Assembly (NCBI GenBank): GCA_028685875.1 | Contig: JAQUDD010000005.1 | Location: forward strand, 29,117 to 93,116 | Reading direction: 5' to 3' | DNA: 64,000 nucleotides | Source of the DNA: Candidatus Absconditabacteria bacterium | GTDB taxonomy: Bacteria; Patescibacteriota; Gracilibacteria; Absconditabacterales; Absconditicoccaceae | Shown: positions 1 through 10,740 of the stretch, piece after piece | How the letters are laid out: the number at the start of each line of letters is the position of its first letter | Position numbering within the stretch: the first letter of the stretch is position 1 | Program-made: the position numbers and the translations under genes | The notes under the pieces: generated by a model | What the model saw: the letters and a program-made list of their open reading frames with translations, nothing else | Databases searched by the model: none | Told to the model about the DNA's origin: nothing

Positions 1-892
1 CAGCCACGATTCTCTGAGCAAGTCCTTCAACAATCGCAGTTTTCCCTACTCCTGGTTCTCCAATGAGTAGCGGATTATTTTTCGTCTTCCTCAAAAGCGT
101 ATAAATCACTTGATTAATTTCTTGTTCTCTTCCAATAATGGGATCTAAAAATCCCTCCTTCACTTCCTTGGTAAGGTCAGTTCCAAAGTATTCGATATTC
201 AGCTTTTTTTCTTCTTTCTTTTTGGTAGCCGTCCCATTGGCATCAATATTTTGTTCAAAATCCTGTCCAATTTCGCTTTCCACGCTATCCAAAAACTTCT
301 CCAAGTTATCTAAATTGTCATTTACATTGATATTCATGATCGCTACATCGCTAATATTTAAAGATAAGTTCTTAAAAATTTTACTCAAAACCTTGAGAAA
401 AGCAAACACACCTTGCTGCTTAGAGAGGGGATTAAAGAGCACTTTTTTGCAGTTTTCAATAAAGATTTCTCTTTCGATCCTATCGCTTTTTAGCAATTCT
501 AAAATTTTACTTTCATTGGACAAATGCAAAAAAGATATATAAAATAAGAAACAAAAGTCGACTTGCGACATCTTAAAGATTTTTTTCATCTTGGTAATCT
601 CCAAATCGAGTTGTTTCTCAATCGCTAGATGAGCTTCATGAGGGATCTTCCCCTTTTCAGCCAGAACCCCCCTCAGGTGTTTTTGATAAAAATCCTCAAA
701 AGTCTGAGCTTTATTGAGTCCGAGCATCGCTGCAAAGGCAGGGTAGTATTCCGTCTCTCTGATAAAACTAAAACTTCCCCAAAAGATGCTCTCAGCATCA
801 AGAGAGGAGAGTGTTGTATTAGTGGCGAGATATTGTGCATTTTGTATGCTAAATACCGCGTCAGCAGTGAATATTTGAGTATTGTTATTCAT
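1..892 (-). CDS. Clp-family AAA+ unfoldase (ClpB/ClpC-like), N-terminal part, cut by window edge
   Basis: The gene enters from the left edge, so only about 297 N-terminal residues are visible. The last part is diagnostic of the first AAA+ module of ClpA/B/C: a YFGTDLT-type linker, [18 protein letters not shown]-like [10 protein letters not shown], then the Walker A stretch [18 protein letters not shown]. These proteins are hexameric ATPases that unfold or disaggregate proteins in the cytoplasm. The preceding ~210 residues are helical and do not resemble the usual double Clp N-domain, so the adaptor-binding region is divergent. Start chosen at the first ATG of the open frame (codon at 892-890); no Shine-Dalgarno is seen. 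It is divergent from the gene at 1072. ClpB versus ClpC cannot be decided without the rest. Confidence 0.9.
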   Translation of the reverse strand, partial: MNNNTQIFTADAVFSIQNAQYLATNTTLSSLDAESIFWGSFSFIRETEYYPAFAAMLGLNKAQTFEDFYQKHLRGVLAEKGKIPHEAHLAIEKQLDLEITKMKKIFKMSQVDFCFLFYISFLHLSNESKILELLKSDRIEREIFIENCKKVLFNPLSKQQGVFAFLKVLSKIFKNLSLNISDVAIMNINVNDNLDNLEKFLDSVESEIGQDFEQNIDANGTATKKKEEKKLNIEYFGTDLTKEVKEGFLDPIIGREQEINQVIYTLLRKTKNNPLLIGEPGVGKTAIVEGLAQRIVA

Positions 893-1071
893 GTTATGTA
901 GCCCCTAAAGTAAATAGGTGCTATATTTGTAGTAAATTTTTATGAAATTGCAAGGAAATATTACTCTTCAAAAAAATTGATATTGTATAATAAAACAAGA
1001 TTTGTTGTTGACTTTATATATAAAATAATTACATACGCAGATAGTGAATTATTTATATTTTGATCGTGAAG

Positions 1072-1773
1072 ATGCTCAGAGATACACATGGACAATTATT
1101 TATAGATTTTTGAGAAGATAATGGGAAAGTATATCGAGAAGAGGGTTTTAATCCTTCCTGAGAGATATATACACTTATGAAAGTAGAAAGCAAAACGGAA
1201 GAAGAAGAGGAAAAATTTACTTGAAAAGCTAAGGAAATTTTTCATTGAGCAGCAGGAGATATAGATGATATTTTGGAAACGATACGAAAAGAAAAATACA
1301 CCATCTCAAAAATGGAAGAACTTATTGAGTCTAATACTACAGATATATTCGAAAAACCTTTGGATAAAATAACAAGAATCTTGGTCCCTCTTGTTTTAAA
1401 ATGAGGAATCACTTTCTTCAAAGAAAAAATTAACAAGCTTTGGACTACAGGAGAACTACAAAAAAAGTTCATCTTGTATCTCAATCAGGGAAATTATAGC
1501 CTGGAGGACATGGAAGAAGATGATACCACACTGTTTCAGTATTTTTTAGAAGGAGATTCGGCAGGGAAGAAGGTTCTTCAAGATATTGAAAATCTTTTTC
1601 TAGAGAGTTACCAGAATGATGAAACGTTTAAAGCATATATTGATGTCATACGGAAATATCGAGAGGAAGATATAGCGTTTAACAATATCCAGAATAGTCT
1701 AAAAGATACGAAAAATACTCTAGAACAACTGGAAAAACAACTCAGAAACACATCAAGAAACAAAAATTCATAA
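1072..1773 (+). CDS. hypothetical protein, helical, five in-frame TGA codons
   Basis: A 233-residue protein appears only if TGA is read as Gly; five TGA codons lie in the first half. It starts MLRDTHGQLF and ends NTSRNKNS before TAA. The sequence is rich in Lys, Glu and Asp, with a predicted coiled coil near the C-terminus (DTKNTLEQLEKQLRN). No signal peptide, membrane segment or known motif is recognised. A GTG two codons upstream is an alternative start. A TTGACT / AT-rich region at about 1008-1045 could be its promoter. Coding is supported by the clean open frame and amino-acid composition; the function is unknown. Confidence 0.7.
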
Positions 1774-1815
1774 GGATTCAGAATTGTATTTTCAAAAGGG
1801 ATAATATTACCAGAA

Positions 1816-1843
1816 ATAAAAAAACCCTGAATAATCTTCAGAG
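1816..1843 (-). terminator. hairpin terminator of the pilB-like gene
   Basis: On the minus strand, the stem CTCTGA/TCAGGG-like repeat is followed by a run of seven T. It lies just beyond the TAA stop of the PilB-like gene. Confidence 0.6.
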
Positions 1844-1868
1844 TTATACTAATCTTGTTTCTCAAACA

Positions 1869-3515
1869 CTACGCAATTACTCTATGAAGTTCCTCCATAG
1901 TAGTTTTCCCCTGCAGAACTTTCAAAATACCATCTTCTTGCATAGAGAGGAACCCATTAGCTCTCGCTTTAGCAAAAATTTCTGATTCATTTGCTCCATC
2001 AATGATGAGTTGTCTGAGTCTTTCTGTAATTTCCAGAATCTCTAGGATAGCAACTCTTCCCACATATCCTGTATGATTACATTGTTCACAGCCATTAGCT
2101 TGGGGAACCGTTCCATCATACTCAATCTTGAAATTTGGATCAAGTTCTTGCATCGTCTTAATATATTTCTCAATTTCTACCTGTTCTGCATAGGTAGCTT
2201 TTCTTTTACTCACACAATGAGGACAAAGTTTACGAACAAGCCTTTGTCCCAGTATAAGTTGCAGAGCAGGAGCCAGAAGATACGGTTTCACATCCATTGA
2301 GTTTAATCTTGAAATACTCGCAATAGCACTATTGGTATGGAGTGTAGTAAAAACGAGATGTCCAGTAAGTGCTGCGTTAATAGCAATTTCTGCTGTTTCT
2401 GTAGATCTCGTTTCTCCAATTAAAATAATATCCGGATCATGTCTAAGAACAGCTTTTAATCCTGTTTCATAGTCATAATCTTTCGCATAATTAATTTGTG
2501 ATTGCTGAATCCCTGGCATCTCGTACTCAATAGGATCTTCTAGCGTGATAATTTTGCTGTCTCAAGTATTGAGCGTATGGAGAATAGAGTAAAGGGTGGT
2601 AGTCTTACCGGATCCCGTAGGACCAGTAATGATGATAATCCCCGTTGTCTTCTCGATATATCTTTTCAAAATATCATAGGCTCTATCTGAGAATCCAATT
2701 TCTTGAAAACTGGAAACTCCCTTAGCTCTATCCAGAAATCTGATTACGGTGGATTCCATATGCATCCCTGGCATAAAGTTCACTCTGGCATCTACCTTTT
2801 TACGTTCTCCATTAGGATTTGTTGCTTCAAAGCCAAATCTCCCATCTTGAGGAAGATAGTCGATATTCATTTTTGCTCCTGAGATAAATTTTAACTTTTG
2901 AAGATATTTCCAGAAATCCTGTTTTTCAAAGCTGATTACATCATGGAGAATCCCATCAAGTCTGAGTCTGAGGGCGATTTTTTCCCCTTCTGGCTGAAGA
3001 TGAAGGTCTGAAGCACCAGATTGAAAAGAAAGTCTGACCATTTCCATAATGAAATCTCCAGGATCCTTACTATCTCTCGTTTCATAGAGCTGCTGGATAA
3101 TTTTTACTGCAGATTTCCCCTCTGCTTGTTGCTGGATAGTGTGCTCTTCCTGCTTCTTAGTCTCAATTTGTTCCAGTTCATCATATCGTTTTAAGGCATA
3201 CAAAAATCCCTCAACAGAGGTGTAAAAAACCTTCGTCTTTACCCCTTTCTCAGCGAGTTGTTTGATGATCTTCTGCAATTCTTCGGGATGATTATTTGTC
3301 GTAAGGATATAGATAAAATTTTCCGAATCCTTATAATACAAGATGGTCTGTATCTTTTCTGCATGCTCTTTTGGAATCTTTTGTAATTGCGAAAAATCCA
3401 CTTGTAGTGCTTGTACATCGTTAAGTTCCAATATCGTATTGATGAGCGGATTCGTCATATTCTCAGCAGAAATAAAAGGAATTTTCTTGCAGTATAAGAG
3501 GAGTATACTCATCAT
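1869..3515 (-). CDS. pilB: type IV pilus assembly / type II secretion ATPase (PilB/GspE family)
   Basis: 548 residues once a single in-frame TGA (2520-2522, in LNT-G-DSKIITLEDP) is read as Gly. The N-terminal half is a divergent GspE/PilB N domain. The motor follows: Walker A GPTGSGKTTTLYSIL (about residue 300), Asp box LEDPIEYE, Walker B-like DIILIGETR, and the His box LTGHLVFTTLHTN. A zinc-binding tetracysteine (CPHC...CEQC) follows, typical of PilB/GspE rather than PilT. The family powers pilin or pseudopilin polymerisation at the inner membrane; type IV pili are commonly reported in CPR bacteria. The start is the first of two adjacent ATGs. No other pilus gene is in the window, so the system it serves is inferred. 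Confidence 0.93.
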
Positions 3516-3574
3516 AAGTATATCCTAAATATCGAAAAAAAGCAAAAAAAGTCTGAGAAAAGTCTGAGAAGAAA

Positions 3575-3883
3575 TTAGGCAAGATTTTCAGATTTTTTAC
3601 TCTCTTGTTTAAGCTGTTCTACTTGTTCTTGAAGTGAATCTTTGAGTGTCCCTGCAGGAAGCGATTTTACTGCTCCAGAAATCATAAAAAGGAGATTAGT
3701 ATAAGTATCTTTATCCATAAATCCTGCTTCAATCAAAGCGATCATCCCTTCAGAGAGATCTCGATGATCCTTAAGTTGATGGAGAATAAGGAGAACGGTT
3801 TCTTTTTGCGACATAGTGAGCGCTAAGAGATAAACTACCCTAAGTATAAAGACTTTTTCCTTATTTGTCAAAAAAAGGGACAT
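3575..3883 (-). CDS. small hypothetical helical protein
   Basis: 102 residues, open without TGA. It contains helices such as LILHQLKDHRDLSEGMIALIEAG and a Lys/Glu-rich C-terminus (VEQLKQESKKSE). The upstream ATG is preceded by GGGAGATT, only three bases from the start. An internal ATG (MSQKETV, start at 3814) would remove a hydrophobic N-terminal stretch and give a more typical soluble protein, so the start is uncertain. It sits upstream of pilB on the same strand with a 59-nt gap, so it may be co-transcribed. Function not recognised. Confidence 0.6.
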   Translation of the reverse strand: MSLFLTNKEKVFILRVVYLLALTMSQKETVLLILHQLKDHRDLSEGMIALIEAGFMDKDTYTNLLFMISGAVKSLPAGTLKDSLQEQVEQLKQESKKSENLA

Positions 3884-3920
3884 AATCTCCCTTTTTAGTA
3901 TATCATCTCCAATAAGTAGT

Positions 3921-4379
3921 TTATTCTTTCTTTACTTTTAAGTTTTCTAACTCCTGCTCAATCCTATCACATTCTTCCGCTAAGGCGTCAACATCAAATC
4001 CTTCCTGAAAGAGCATTCCCAATAAGACGCGAAGCGTTGCTTCATGATCCTTATTTACCTGCTCTTTAATTTCTTGCCAATTAATGGCTTTGAGCATGAT
4101 GAGAAATTGAGGATCGTAGGGTAATTTCCCCATCTTCAGCAAAAAGGCAACTGCAGGATAGCCAAGATATCCCTGATTTGTGGAACCACTATCATTAGAA
4201 ACAATAACATTGGTCTCAGGATCATAAGAAATAGTATAAGACTTTCCTTTCGTGCTTGCTGAATAGCACTTTCCTTGTGTTCAAAGAAGTCCTTCAAGTT
4301 CTACTCTGTGATCCGCGATGGCTCAGAGTGCCTCATATATTTTGATTTTTGGGGGGAGTTTTCGAAGAGTACTTTCCAT
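3921..4379 (-). CDS. conserved-looking hypothetical protein
   Basis: 152 residues with two in-frame TGA codons read as Gly (KIYEALG and VELEG-LLG regions). It begins MESTLRKLPPKIKIYEALGA and ends with an acidic/basic helix ENLKVKKE. The middle has a small beta-rich segment (KSYTISYDPETNVIVSNDSGS) followed by helical sequence. Read with the standard code only the C-terminal 73 residues survive, with a TTG start, and the ATG at 4379 gives the natural beginning. It lies upstream of the 102-residue gene with a 37-nt gap. The family is not recognised; no membrane segment is seen. Confidence 0.7.
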
Positions 4380-4507
4380 CAGAGAGAAGAAAGATAAAAA
4401 ACTAATCCTAAATCAATGCTAGAATTGTTATAACAAAAATCAAGGATAAACATACAAAAGCCGATAACAATAGCTTACCTTATAGAAAATCTGATTTTCC
4501 TTCTCTA

Positions 4508-4915
4508 CTAGTATCCTGATATAAGTACTCTTCTTTCTGAAGGAGAAAGCTTCTCGATCTTGAGATGAATATAGTGTTGAAAGGGGAGTTGCTCAACCCA
4601 TTTTGGCCGTTCAATCAACACGTAGTCATATTCTCCCATCTGATCAAGAATACCTTTTTCTATCACTTCCCCAAAGGCAGAAAATCTGTACATATCAATA
4701 TGAAGAAGGGTATCATCGTAGACATTGAGATAAGTATAAGTAGGACTCTGTACCTGTTCAGGATTGATGGTTAGTCCTGTAGCAAACCCCTTAGAAAAGG
4801 TGGTTTTCCCTGCTCCGAGTTCTCCTTCCAGAAGAATAATATGATGATTTTTACTTAATTCTTTCCCCAATGCACTCATCTCTTCTGGAGAGGAAATGAT
4901 ATATTCTTTGCTCAT
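4508..4915 (-). CDS. tsaE: tRNA threonylcarbamoyladenosine biosynthesis ATPase TsaE
   Basis: 135 residues, usual size for the family. The Walker A is GELGAGKTTFSKGF, followed by SPTYTYLNVY and HIDMYRF, both characteristic TsaE motifs, and a Walker B-like DYVLIERPKW. TsaE is the ATPase partner of TsaB-TsaD in making t6A37 on ANN-decoding tRNAs. A TsaB-like gene is present at 28238-28861; TsaD is not in the window. The canonical Glu-Trp of the Walker B region (usually IEWP/IEWAE) appears here as IERPKW. No TGA codon is needed. Confidence 0.93.
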   Translation of the reverse strand: MSKEYIISSPEEMSALGKELSKNHHIILLEGELGAGKTTFSKGFATGLTINPEQVQSPTYTYLNVYDDTLLHIDMYRFSAFGEVIEKGILDQMGEYDYVLIERPKWVEQLPFQHYIHLKIEKLSPSERRVLISGY

Positions 4916-4981
4916 ACCATTATCTATATAATAAACTGTTTATATGCTATACTTTCTCATCACAAAAACAAGAATTCTTAT

Positions 4982-5004
4982 CAAAAAAATGCCTCGACCG
5001 AGGC
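4982..5004 (-). terminator. terminator downstream of the dsbB-like gene
   Basis: GCCTC-GGTC-GAGGC hairpin on the minus strand, followed by ATTTTTTT. It lies about 115 nt past the DsbB-like stop codon. Confidence 0.7.
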
Positions 5005-5120
5005 CAAGACATTTTCCCTGTTTAGTCTTTTGCTTTAAAAGACAATGAGTATCTTAGGTATGCCGGAGAGAAATGCAAGAGTTTTTTTAGTAGAGAGAAG
5101 CCATGGCTTTATTACCGGTA

Positions 5121-5594
5121 TTATTCTACTTTTCATTCTTCATTATTTTCTTTCATTCCTCAAATGCAAGCAAATCCAATAAGAATAAAAGCAATTAGAC
5201 AGAGGAGAGGAATCGTAATGAATCCAAAATAATTGAGATAAGGGACGGTACAAGGATTATCAGGAGCACACATAAAAGAATTAACTGCAGAGTAGAGCAC
5301 ATAATTCTGATATATTTCTAAAATAATTCCTAAAATAGTGAGAGGGAGAATATATTTCCAAATCTTCCCATCTTTAAAAATCAAAGCAAACAGAGAAAGG
5401 AGAAAAATCGGATACATTAAAATTCTAGCGTATCGACAAAGATTGCAGATATTAAAACCATTCTCGGGATTAAAGAGCTCTCAGGTCTGGAGATTAAGAA
5501 TAGGATCTCAGAAATATCAGAAATACAGGGATCCAAAGGTAGCAAGAGCAGAAACTACAAAAATACTTCATAATCGAAGAGGCTGATTTTTCAT
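5121..5594 (-). CDS. dsbB: DsbB/BdbC-like disulfide-bond formation membrane protein
   Basis: 157 residues with seven TGA codons read as Gly. Four hydrophobic segments are apparent, as in DsbB. The first periplasmic redox pair is in NICNLCRYARIL (CxxC followed by R and Y, the DsbB/BdbC signature). The second pair is in CAPDNPC between helices 3 and 4. The C-terminus GFACIGG follows the last helix. The family reoxidises a DsbA-type thiol oxidase using quinone, at the cytoplasmic membrane. The start ATG (5594) precedes the first hydrophobic helix. No DsbA is in the window. Only the central 85 residues survive with the standard code, so code 25 is essential to see the first CxxC. Confidence 0.88.
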
Positions 5595-5735
5595 TACAAC
5601 AACGGGGAATAAAATATATGCAAGTTCCTTTTTAGAAATTCTGGGAAAAAGGTAAAGAGATTTTTTCTGAATGCTCTTGTTATTTGGGGTACTCTTACGT
5701 ACTATCTATCTTTGTATTTTATCTATACAGTAGTA

Positions 5736-6704
5736 ATGAAACTGAAAGAAATTGGGATCTCCACGATGATTGGATTGGGAGTGGTCGCCTGTGGAGAGGG
5801 AGGTAAAAAAGAAGAGTCTTACAAAGATATTTCTCCCACAGAAAAAATTGAGGAAGTACAAGAGGATATTTCTTCAAAAATTTTTGGGGTAGTATTGAGT
5901 GAATATATCCAAAAATCTGATTCTACCTATTTTACTCTAAAAGACCTTCTCCAAGAGATACCTCAAGATAAATCAGAGATTATCATAAAAAGGCCTCTTT
6001 CTGAGTTAGTAGAAAAAAATTCTAGGACAAAAGGAACCAATCCCCTAAGTAAAGTAAAAAAAACATTCGGAGAAATATTGGGGTATAATCAGGTAGATTC
6101 TATTATGAAGAAAAATCCCCAACTAGCAGATAAAAACATAGAGCCAACTACAGAATATACAAAGTTTTTGTGAGATACTCTTTCTTATCCACTGATATAT
6201 CCGGAATTAAAAGACAAGTTTCCTGGTTATTTTAACGAAATCTTTGAAAAAGATAATTTTACCTATGCTCAGAAAGATAGTCTAAAGATAGCAAATACGG
6301 AAAGCCCTATAAAAGTAGTGATTATGAATGTGGGAAGTGGGGAACAAGCGTTATGAGTTTATAGGGATGAAAAGCTATTTTTAACAACCTATGTATCGGT
6401 TGGAAAAAATTGAAGAACTCCTACATGATTGTACGAAGAAAAGGCATTATTTAAACACGGGTGGTCAAGCAGATATAAATGCCCCCTTCCCTATGCAGTA
6501 GGATTTAAAAAGATTAAAAAGAAAGATGGAACACGAACCTGGTGATATTTATTGCACGATTGAGAGGTTAATTGAATTCCCCTTTCTCATGGATGTATTA
6601 GAGTCCCAGGACTATACCAAGAGATTATATATTATTTGGTAGATAAGAATACTTTTATTCGGGTTGCAGATAACCTCTATCATGTTGACGAAAAAGAAGG
6701 ATAA
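5736..6704 (+). CDS. L,D-transpeptidase (YkuD) lipoprotein
   Basis: 322 residues with several TGA codons read as Gly. The N-terminus has a lipobox (LGVVAC followed by GEGG), so it is probably a membrane-anchored lipoprotein; this favours the ATG at 5736 over the upstream TTG. A Glu/Lys-rich spacer follows. The C-terminal third carries the L,D-transpeptidase motif: a Gly-x-Pro-x-SHGCIRV block, with the preceding HD-Gly segment. The catalytic Cys is in SHGC. The Gly in NGIPLSHGC is encoded by TGA and is conserved in the family. These enzymes form 3-3 peptidoglycan cross-links or attach proteins to peptidoglycan outside the membrane. It is followed at once by a terminator hairpin. Confidence 0.92.
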
Positions 6705-6726
6705 CTATCCTTCTTTGCTTATTTTT
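6694..6726 (+). terminator. terminator overlapping the L,D-transpeptidase stop codon
   Basis: A perfect 10-bp stem AAGAAGGATA/TATCCTTCTT with a 2-nt loop overlaps the stop codon TAA at 6702-6704 and is followed by a T-rich tract. Confidence 0.7.
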
Positions 6727-6776
6727 CTCTTCTTCCTCTATTTTTATCCAGCTAAATTATAATACTAAAAGTGGAG

Positions 6777-7631
6777 TTACTTGTTTACTTTACCTATTAA
6801 GAATTTAATCATGATGTCTGCGATGTTGATGTTCGTTTTCTTTTGTGTCCCCGAAAAATCACAAGGAAAGTTAACTTCCGAAACGTATGGGCGTTCTGTA
6901 GACTCTTCAAACAAGATATCAACACCTCAAAATTCTACTCCAAAAGAATTTACCGCATTAACAGCCAAGTCTTGAATTTCTGCGCTATATGTTTTTGCTT
7001 CCCAAACTCTAGTTTTATCATCACCAATATTTGACCTAAAGTCGTGAGAGATTGACATAATAGCTATATCGCTTGCTATCACTTTATTCCCCACGACTAC
7101 TAGTCTTCCTTGTTGGTGATGTTGAACAAACCTACGAAGAATGAATTTAGTATTTCCACTTTCCAAATAATCAATAATCGAACGTAAACTTGAGATACTA
7201 TCTACTTTCATTACACCTACACCATGACTTCATCAGGTTACCTTCAATACAACAGGGAATCATCCTAAATGTTCAACATATTGTTCTAAAAGACCTTTAT
7301 TCGAAAGATCAGGAATTGTTGGAATAATCGGTAGTCAGACCATTTTGTTAAATAAAAAGGAATCATTACGAAAATTTATTCCTTCTACTGGGTTCTTGTG
7401 GAAAGACACGCCTCATTTAGTAAGAACGAATGATTCTATGGCCCTGCAAGCGTGGGTTGAACTAGATCTGTATAGTAGGTCTCATTTTTTTACCAATCCC
7501 TCTTCTAGAAAATTAAAATCTTCAGGGATAATATCCAAGAAGTCTATGTTATTGTTTATGCATGCCTCTTCTAAAAAGTCTCTAATATTAAGGTTCTGGG
7601 AGAGATTTTTTCTTATAAAAAAGAGTTTCAT
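6777..7631 (-). CDS. RimK-like ATP-grasp ligase
   Basis: 284 residues with seven TGA codons read as Gly. ATP-grasp landmarks occur in order: a central FPVVLKVTGGSHGVGV loop (ATP-binding lysine and Gly-rich segment), FILRRFVQHH, DFRSNI (RimK-type), and the metal-binding end EFGGVDILFEE...PYVSEVNFPCDF. These enzymes couple a carboxylate to an amine using ATP, as in RimK (glutamate addition to ribosomal protein S6) or cofactor and peptide synthesis. It starts 24 nt after the ATP-grasp/DUF1704 fusion on the same strand, so the two are probably co-transcribed and may modify and trim the same peptide substrate. The substrate cannot be told from sequence. Confidence 0.88.
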
Positions 7632-7655
7632 AATAATTGAAATTAGAGTATAAAA

Positions 7656-10067
7656 TTACCTAATGAGCACCAAATCCGCGACTTTCACTTTACCCAAAAG
7701 TACACCTTTACCAATATTACTTCCTTTTACTTTTTGGTATCCTTCTAAGTATACTTTATTTTTTTTCCAGCAATATCCCTTTAATTTTGATGAATTATGA
7801 ATGAGCCCTTTCCTAATCCTAATACATGCCTTAAATTTCCCTTCAACAGAGTAGTGAGGATACACAATCCCCGCAAGATCAAAAAGCTGCTTAAAGTTCA
7901 AATGCATGGCTTCATGAAGGAGATAATATTTTTTATAGATTCAAAAACTCTCATATCATTCTGGTAACTTCTGCTTAGCATTCCATATTGCAAGCCCTTC
8001 CTCATCTCTTAAGTAGTTAGCCGTCCCACTTGCGAAGATTTTCCATCAACTTTTCTTCCCATTGAGATATCTCGTCAAATGTGTATCCACCTCATGTGCA
8101 ATGAGCCCTTCAACCTCTCCTTCTCTAAAGGAAATCCCTTGAGAAATATTGATCTTTACTTCCTTTCCCATCGTAATCGACATACGAGCTAAGTTATCCG
8201 AATTCTCAACGATTTCTATCCCATAAATCCCAAGTTCATTTAGCCTTTTCTCAATCTTCTCATAAACATAGTCAAAAGAGACAAAGTCTCAGAGTAAATT
8301 CTTATCTTCTTTTTCTCTGACTTTTTCTTTGCTGAGCTTGATAAGCTCCTCATCAAAGTCTCCTCGTAGGAGAGTGTTCCCTTTCTCAATCGCACCAAAG
8401 TCCTGCTTCATATAGGCTGATAAGAGCTGATGTCTAATAACGAGTTCTTCAACTTTCTCACTAAACAGCTGTACTAAAGGACTTTTGAGATTCCCACTGG
8501 CACATTGTTCTTGGAGCTGTTGCAGCTCATCAGCCCATTGCTCCATCCTTTTTTCTTCAGGGAAGTTATAAGAAAAAGTCGGAGCGTAATTTCCTTTTCG
8601 GGTGATGAAATTATCCAGTTCTTCTAAGTAATTTTTTGGTCTTAGTCTTGCGGTTAGATTTAATCTTTTGTGGAGGAGATCAATTTTGTCGTCAAGCTGA
8701 TGTAAAGCAACTAGTTCACTATCTATCACCGCTTCTGGCTTGAGAATATTAATGGTTTCTACTTCTTTTTTGATGGGCTTAATCAGATAATTTTCTGCTA
8801 CTTTTCTTCCGAGGATGATTTCATTATGTAATTTTTCAGCAGCAGAAAATTCTAGTTGCTTGAGAATGACATAATTTTCAGGAAGTTCAATATAGAGCGT
8901 CTGATTCTGTTCCTGAATCTTTTCTAAGAGACTTGGGGAAATATAGTTCAGCTTTTTGTTTAGATCTACGCTTACTTTTACAGAAAAGTCTTCAGTTATT
9001 TCATCCCCTTTTACTCTTAATATTCCTGGTTGAGAAAGGTAGAGAATCTTTTCATTCTTACTTGTTTTCTGGTCCCTTCTAAAGAGTGTTTTTGCGATCT
9101 CTACTCCTTTTTGTGGTTCTTGAATATTCAGATCTTCAATCTTTTTTAAAACATTCCCAAGCTTCACATTCGAAATCTTTTGTACTTCAAGTCCTGCTCT
9201 CGCATTAATTTCTAAAAGCTTCGGACCATCTTCCGTAATTACCCAATCTAGAGCGAGATATCCCAAGTTTACAAAATACTGAATCTTACTAGAGAGAAAA
9301 AGCAGATCATCCCAAAAGGGAATTTTCTTCCCCTGATACTCCTTACTCTCTCCAGGAAAAGTCTTCATATAAATATTCCCTTTTTGGAAAGTGCTAAATA
9401 GTATACCATTCCCTATTTCGATTCCACATCCGATCCCTCCGGAATTGATATTTGCCTTACCTCAAGACTTTTCGGTAGGGATCCTAATCATTGCGGCCAC
9501 AGGTACAAGATTAAAGACAATGATTCTAATATCTGCCAATCCTCGATGACAAAAATCTTTAAATCCCGTCCCCGGAAGTAACTTTTCTTCAATAAGAAGG
9601 GTATCGTTACTTGTCATCGAATAATGTCCATCCAAGATGTCAGAACAATGTAATTTAAGCTGATCTTCATCTAAAATCTTTTTCCCAACTCTAAAGATCT
9701 GTTTTTTTTCTTTTACTGTTGTGGTTTTCTTCCCCTTGCGAGAAAGAAAAGAGAGAACTCCTTTATGAATAGGCTGTTCAACTTCCTCTTCTCAGAGATA
9801 GGAAACGAGCATAATTCCTCTTCCTTTACTTCCATGGTTAGGTTTGATGACAAAATCCTTCTTCCCCAATGCAGAAAAATCAAAAGCAGCAAGTTCTTTA
9901 TTTGACTTGATTAATGCATAACTCTCTGCAAAAGGAATCCCCCTGTCTCCGAGGAAGTTTTTAGTCTTTTGCTTATTATCAGCTAAACGAATAGCCTTCT
10001 TCTCATTAAATTTTTTAATATAGTGCAGATTTCTTGCATTATTTCAGAGGATTCAGAAGCTGAACAT
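7656..10067 (-). CDS. fusion of alpha-L-glutamate-ligase-like ATP-grasp and DUF1704 (QEGLA/MATCAP-type) metallopeptidase
   Basis: 803 residues with TGA read as Gly. Residues 1-~370 match the RimK-related ligase family: NARNLHYIKKFN, DNKQKTKNFL, VIKPNHGSKGRGI, GLADIRIIVF, MIRIPTEKSGGKANI, GGIGCGIEIGNG, then LALDWVITEDGPKLLEINARAGL (metal site). Residues ~420-803 match DUF1704: HEVDTH (658-663, an HExxxH zinc motif) and DEEGLA (688-693) in place of QEGLA. In other bacteria these two are usually separate neighbouring genes. Known family members of DUF1704 include tyrosine carboxypeptidases, so ligation plus trimming of a terminal residue is a plausible joint job (inference). An upstream open stretch back to TAG at about 10160 lacks ATG, so the ATG at 10067 was chosen. 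Confidence 0.88.
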
Positions 10068-10191
10068 CAGAACTGATGAGGATAAATCAGCCAAGAGTAT
10101 AAAGAAACAGCTTTTGAATGCAAACAAACTTCTGATCAGAAGACCTTGTTTTTTTACAACAAAACCCTACTACTAATTACGAATTTACTAT

Positions 10192-10197
10192 TATAAC
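10192..10197 (+). promoter_or_regulatory. -10 element of yqeY, probably leaderless
   Basis: TATAAC ends 9 nt before the yqeY ATG, so transcription would begin at or next to the start codon. No clear -35 element is seen. Confidence 0.4.
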
Positions 10198-10206
10198 TAG
10201 CGTACT

Positions 10207-10656
10207 ATGTCCCTCTTAGAACAACTTACGGCCGACTATAAACAAGCAATGAAAAACAAGGAAGAAATTAAAAAATCTGCTTTAAATTACCTCCTTGCGC
10301 AGGCAAAGAACAAGCGTATAGAATTACAACAAGACTTAACTGATGATGAGATCATCGCCCTCCTCAAAAAAGAGATTAAAGCAATCAATGAAGCAATTTC
10401 CTTCCTCGAAAAGGCAAATAAAAGCGCAGAGATAGCAGAAGAGCAAGAAAAAAAAGCGGTACTTGAACACTATCTTCCCGCAATGCTTTCCCTAGAAGAA
10501 ACAGAAAAATTGATTGATACACTTTTATCGCAGCTCAATATTACTGATCTCAAGACAGGAAGAGGGCTTCTTATGAAGGAATTGATGGCAAACTATAAGA
10601 GTGAACTCGATACGGCTCTCGTGAATGAGATCATCAATAAAAAGCTAGCTGCTTAG
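10207..10656 (+). CDS. yqeY: YqeY/GatB-C-terminal-like protein
   Basis: 149 residues, the usual length of YqeY. Characteristic features include the N-terminal LTADYKQAMKNKE(E)IKKSALNYLLAQAKNKRIE stretch (split here only to describe it), DDEIIALLKKEIK, EEQEKKAVLEHYLPAML, and the C-terminal GRGLLMKELMANYK. The family is related to the tail domain of GatB and is thought to bind tRNA; its exact role is unknown. No TGA codon is needed. It is divergent from the ATP-grasp/DUF1704 gene, with a 139-nt spacer and a -10 box directly before the ATG. Confidence 0.92.
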   Translation: MSLLEQLTADYKQAMKNKEEIKKSALNYLLAQAKNKRIELQQDLTDDEIIALLKKEIKAINEAISFLEKANKSAEIAEEQEKKAVLEHYLPAMLSLEETEKLIDTLLSQLNITDLKTGRGLLMKELMANYKSELDTALVNEIINKKLAA

Positions 10657-10740
10657 TTTTTCTCAAAGCGCTCTTGAAAAATTACCCAGAAAAGTTATTA
10701 CCATGCAGAAGTATTTTTATCTTTCTCCTTTTCTTTGATA

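Noticed and set aside
6781..6975. Plus ORF with a signal-like N-terminus
   Set aside because: It overlaps the 3' end of the RimK-like gene, which has clear ATP-grasp motifs on the other strand, and it starts with TTG.
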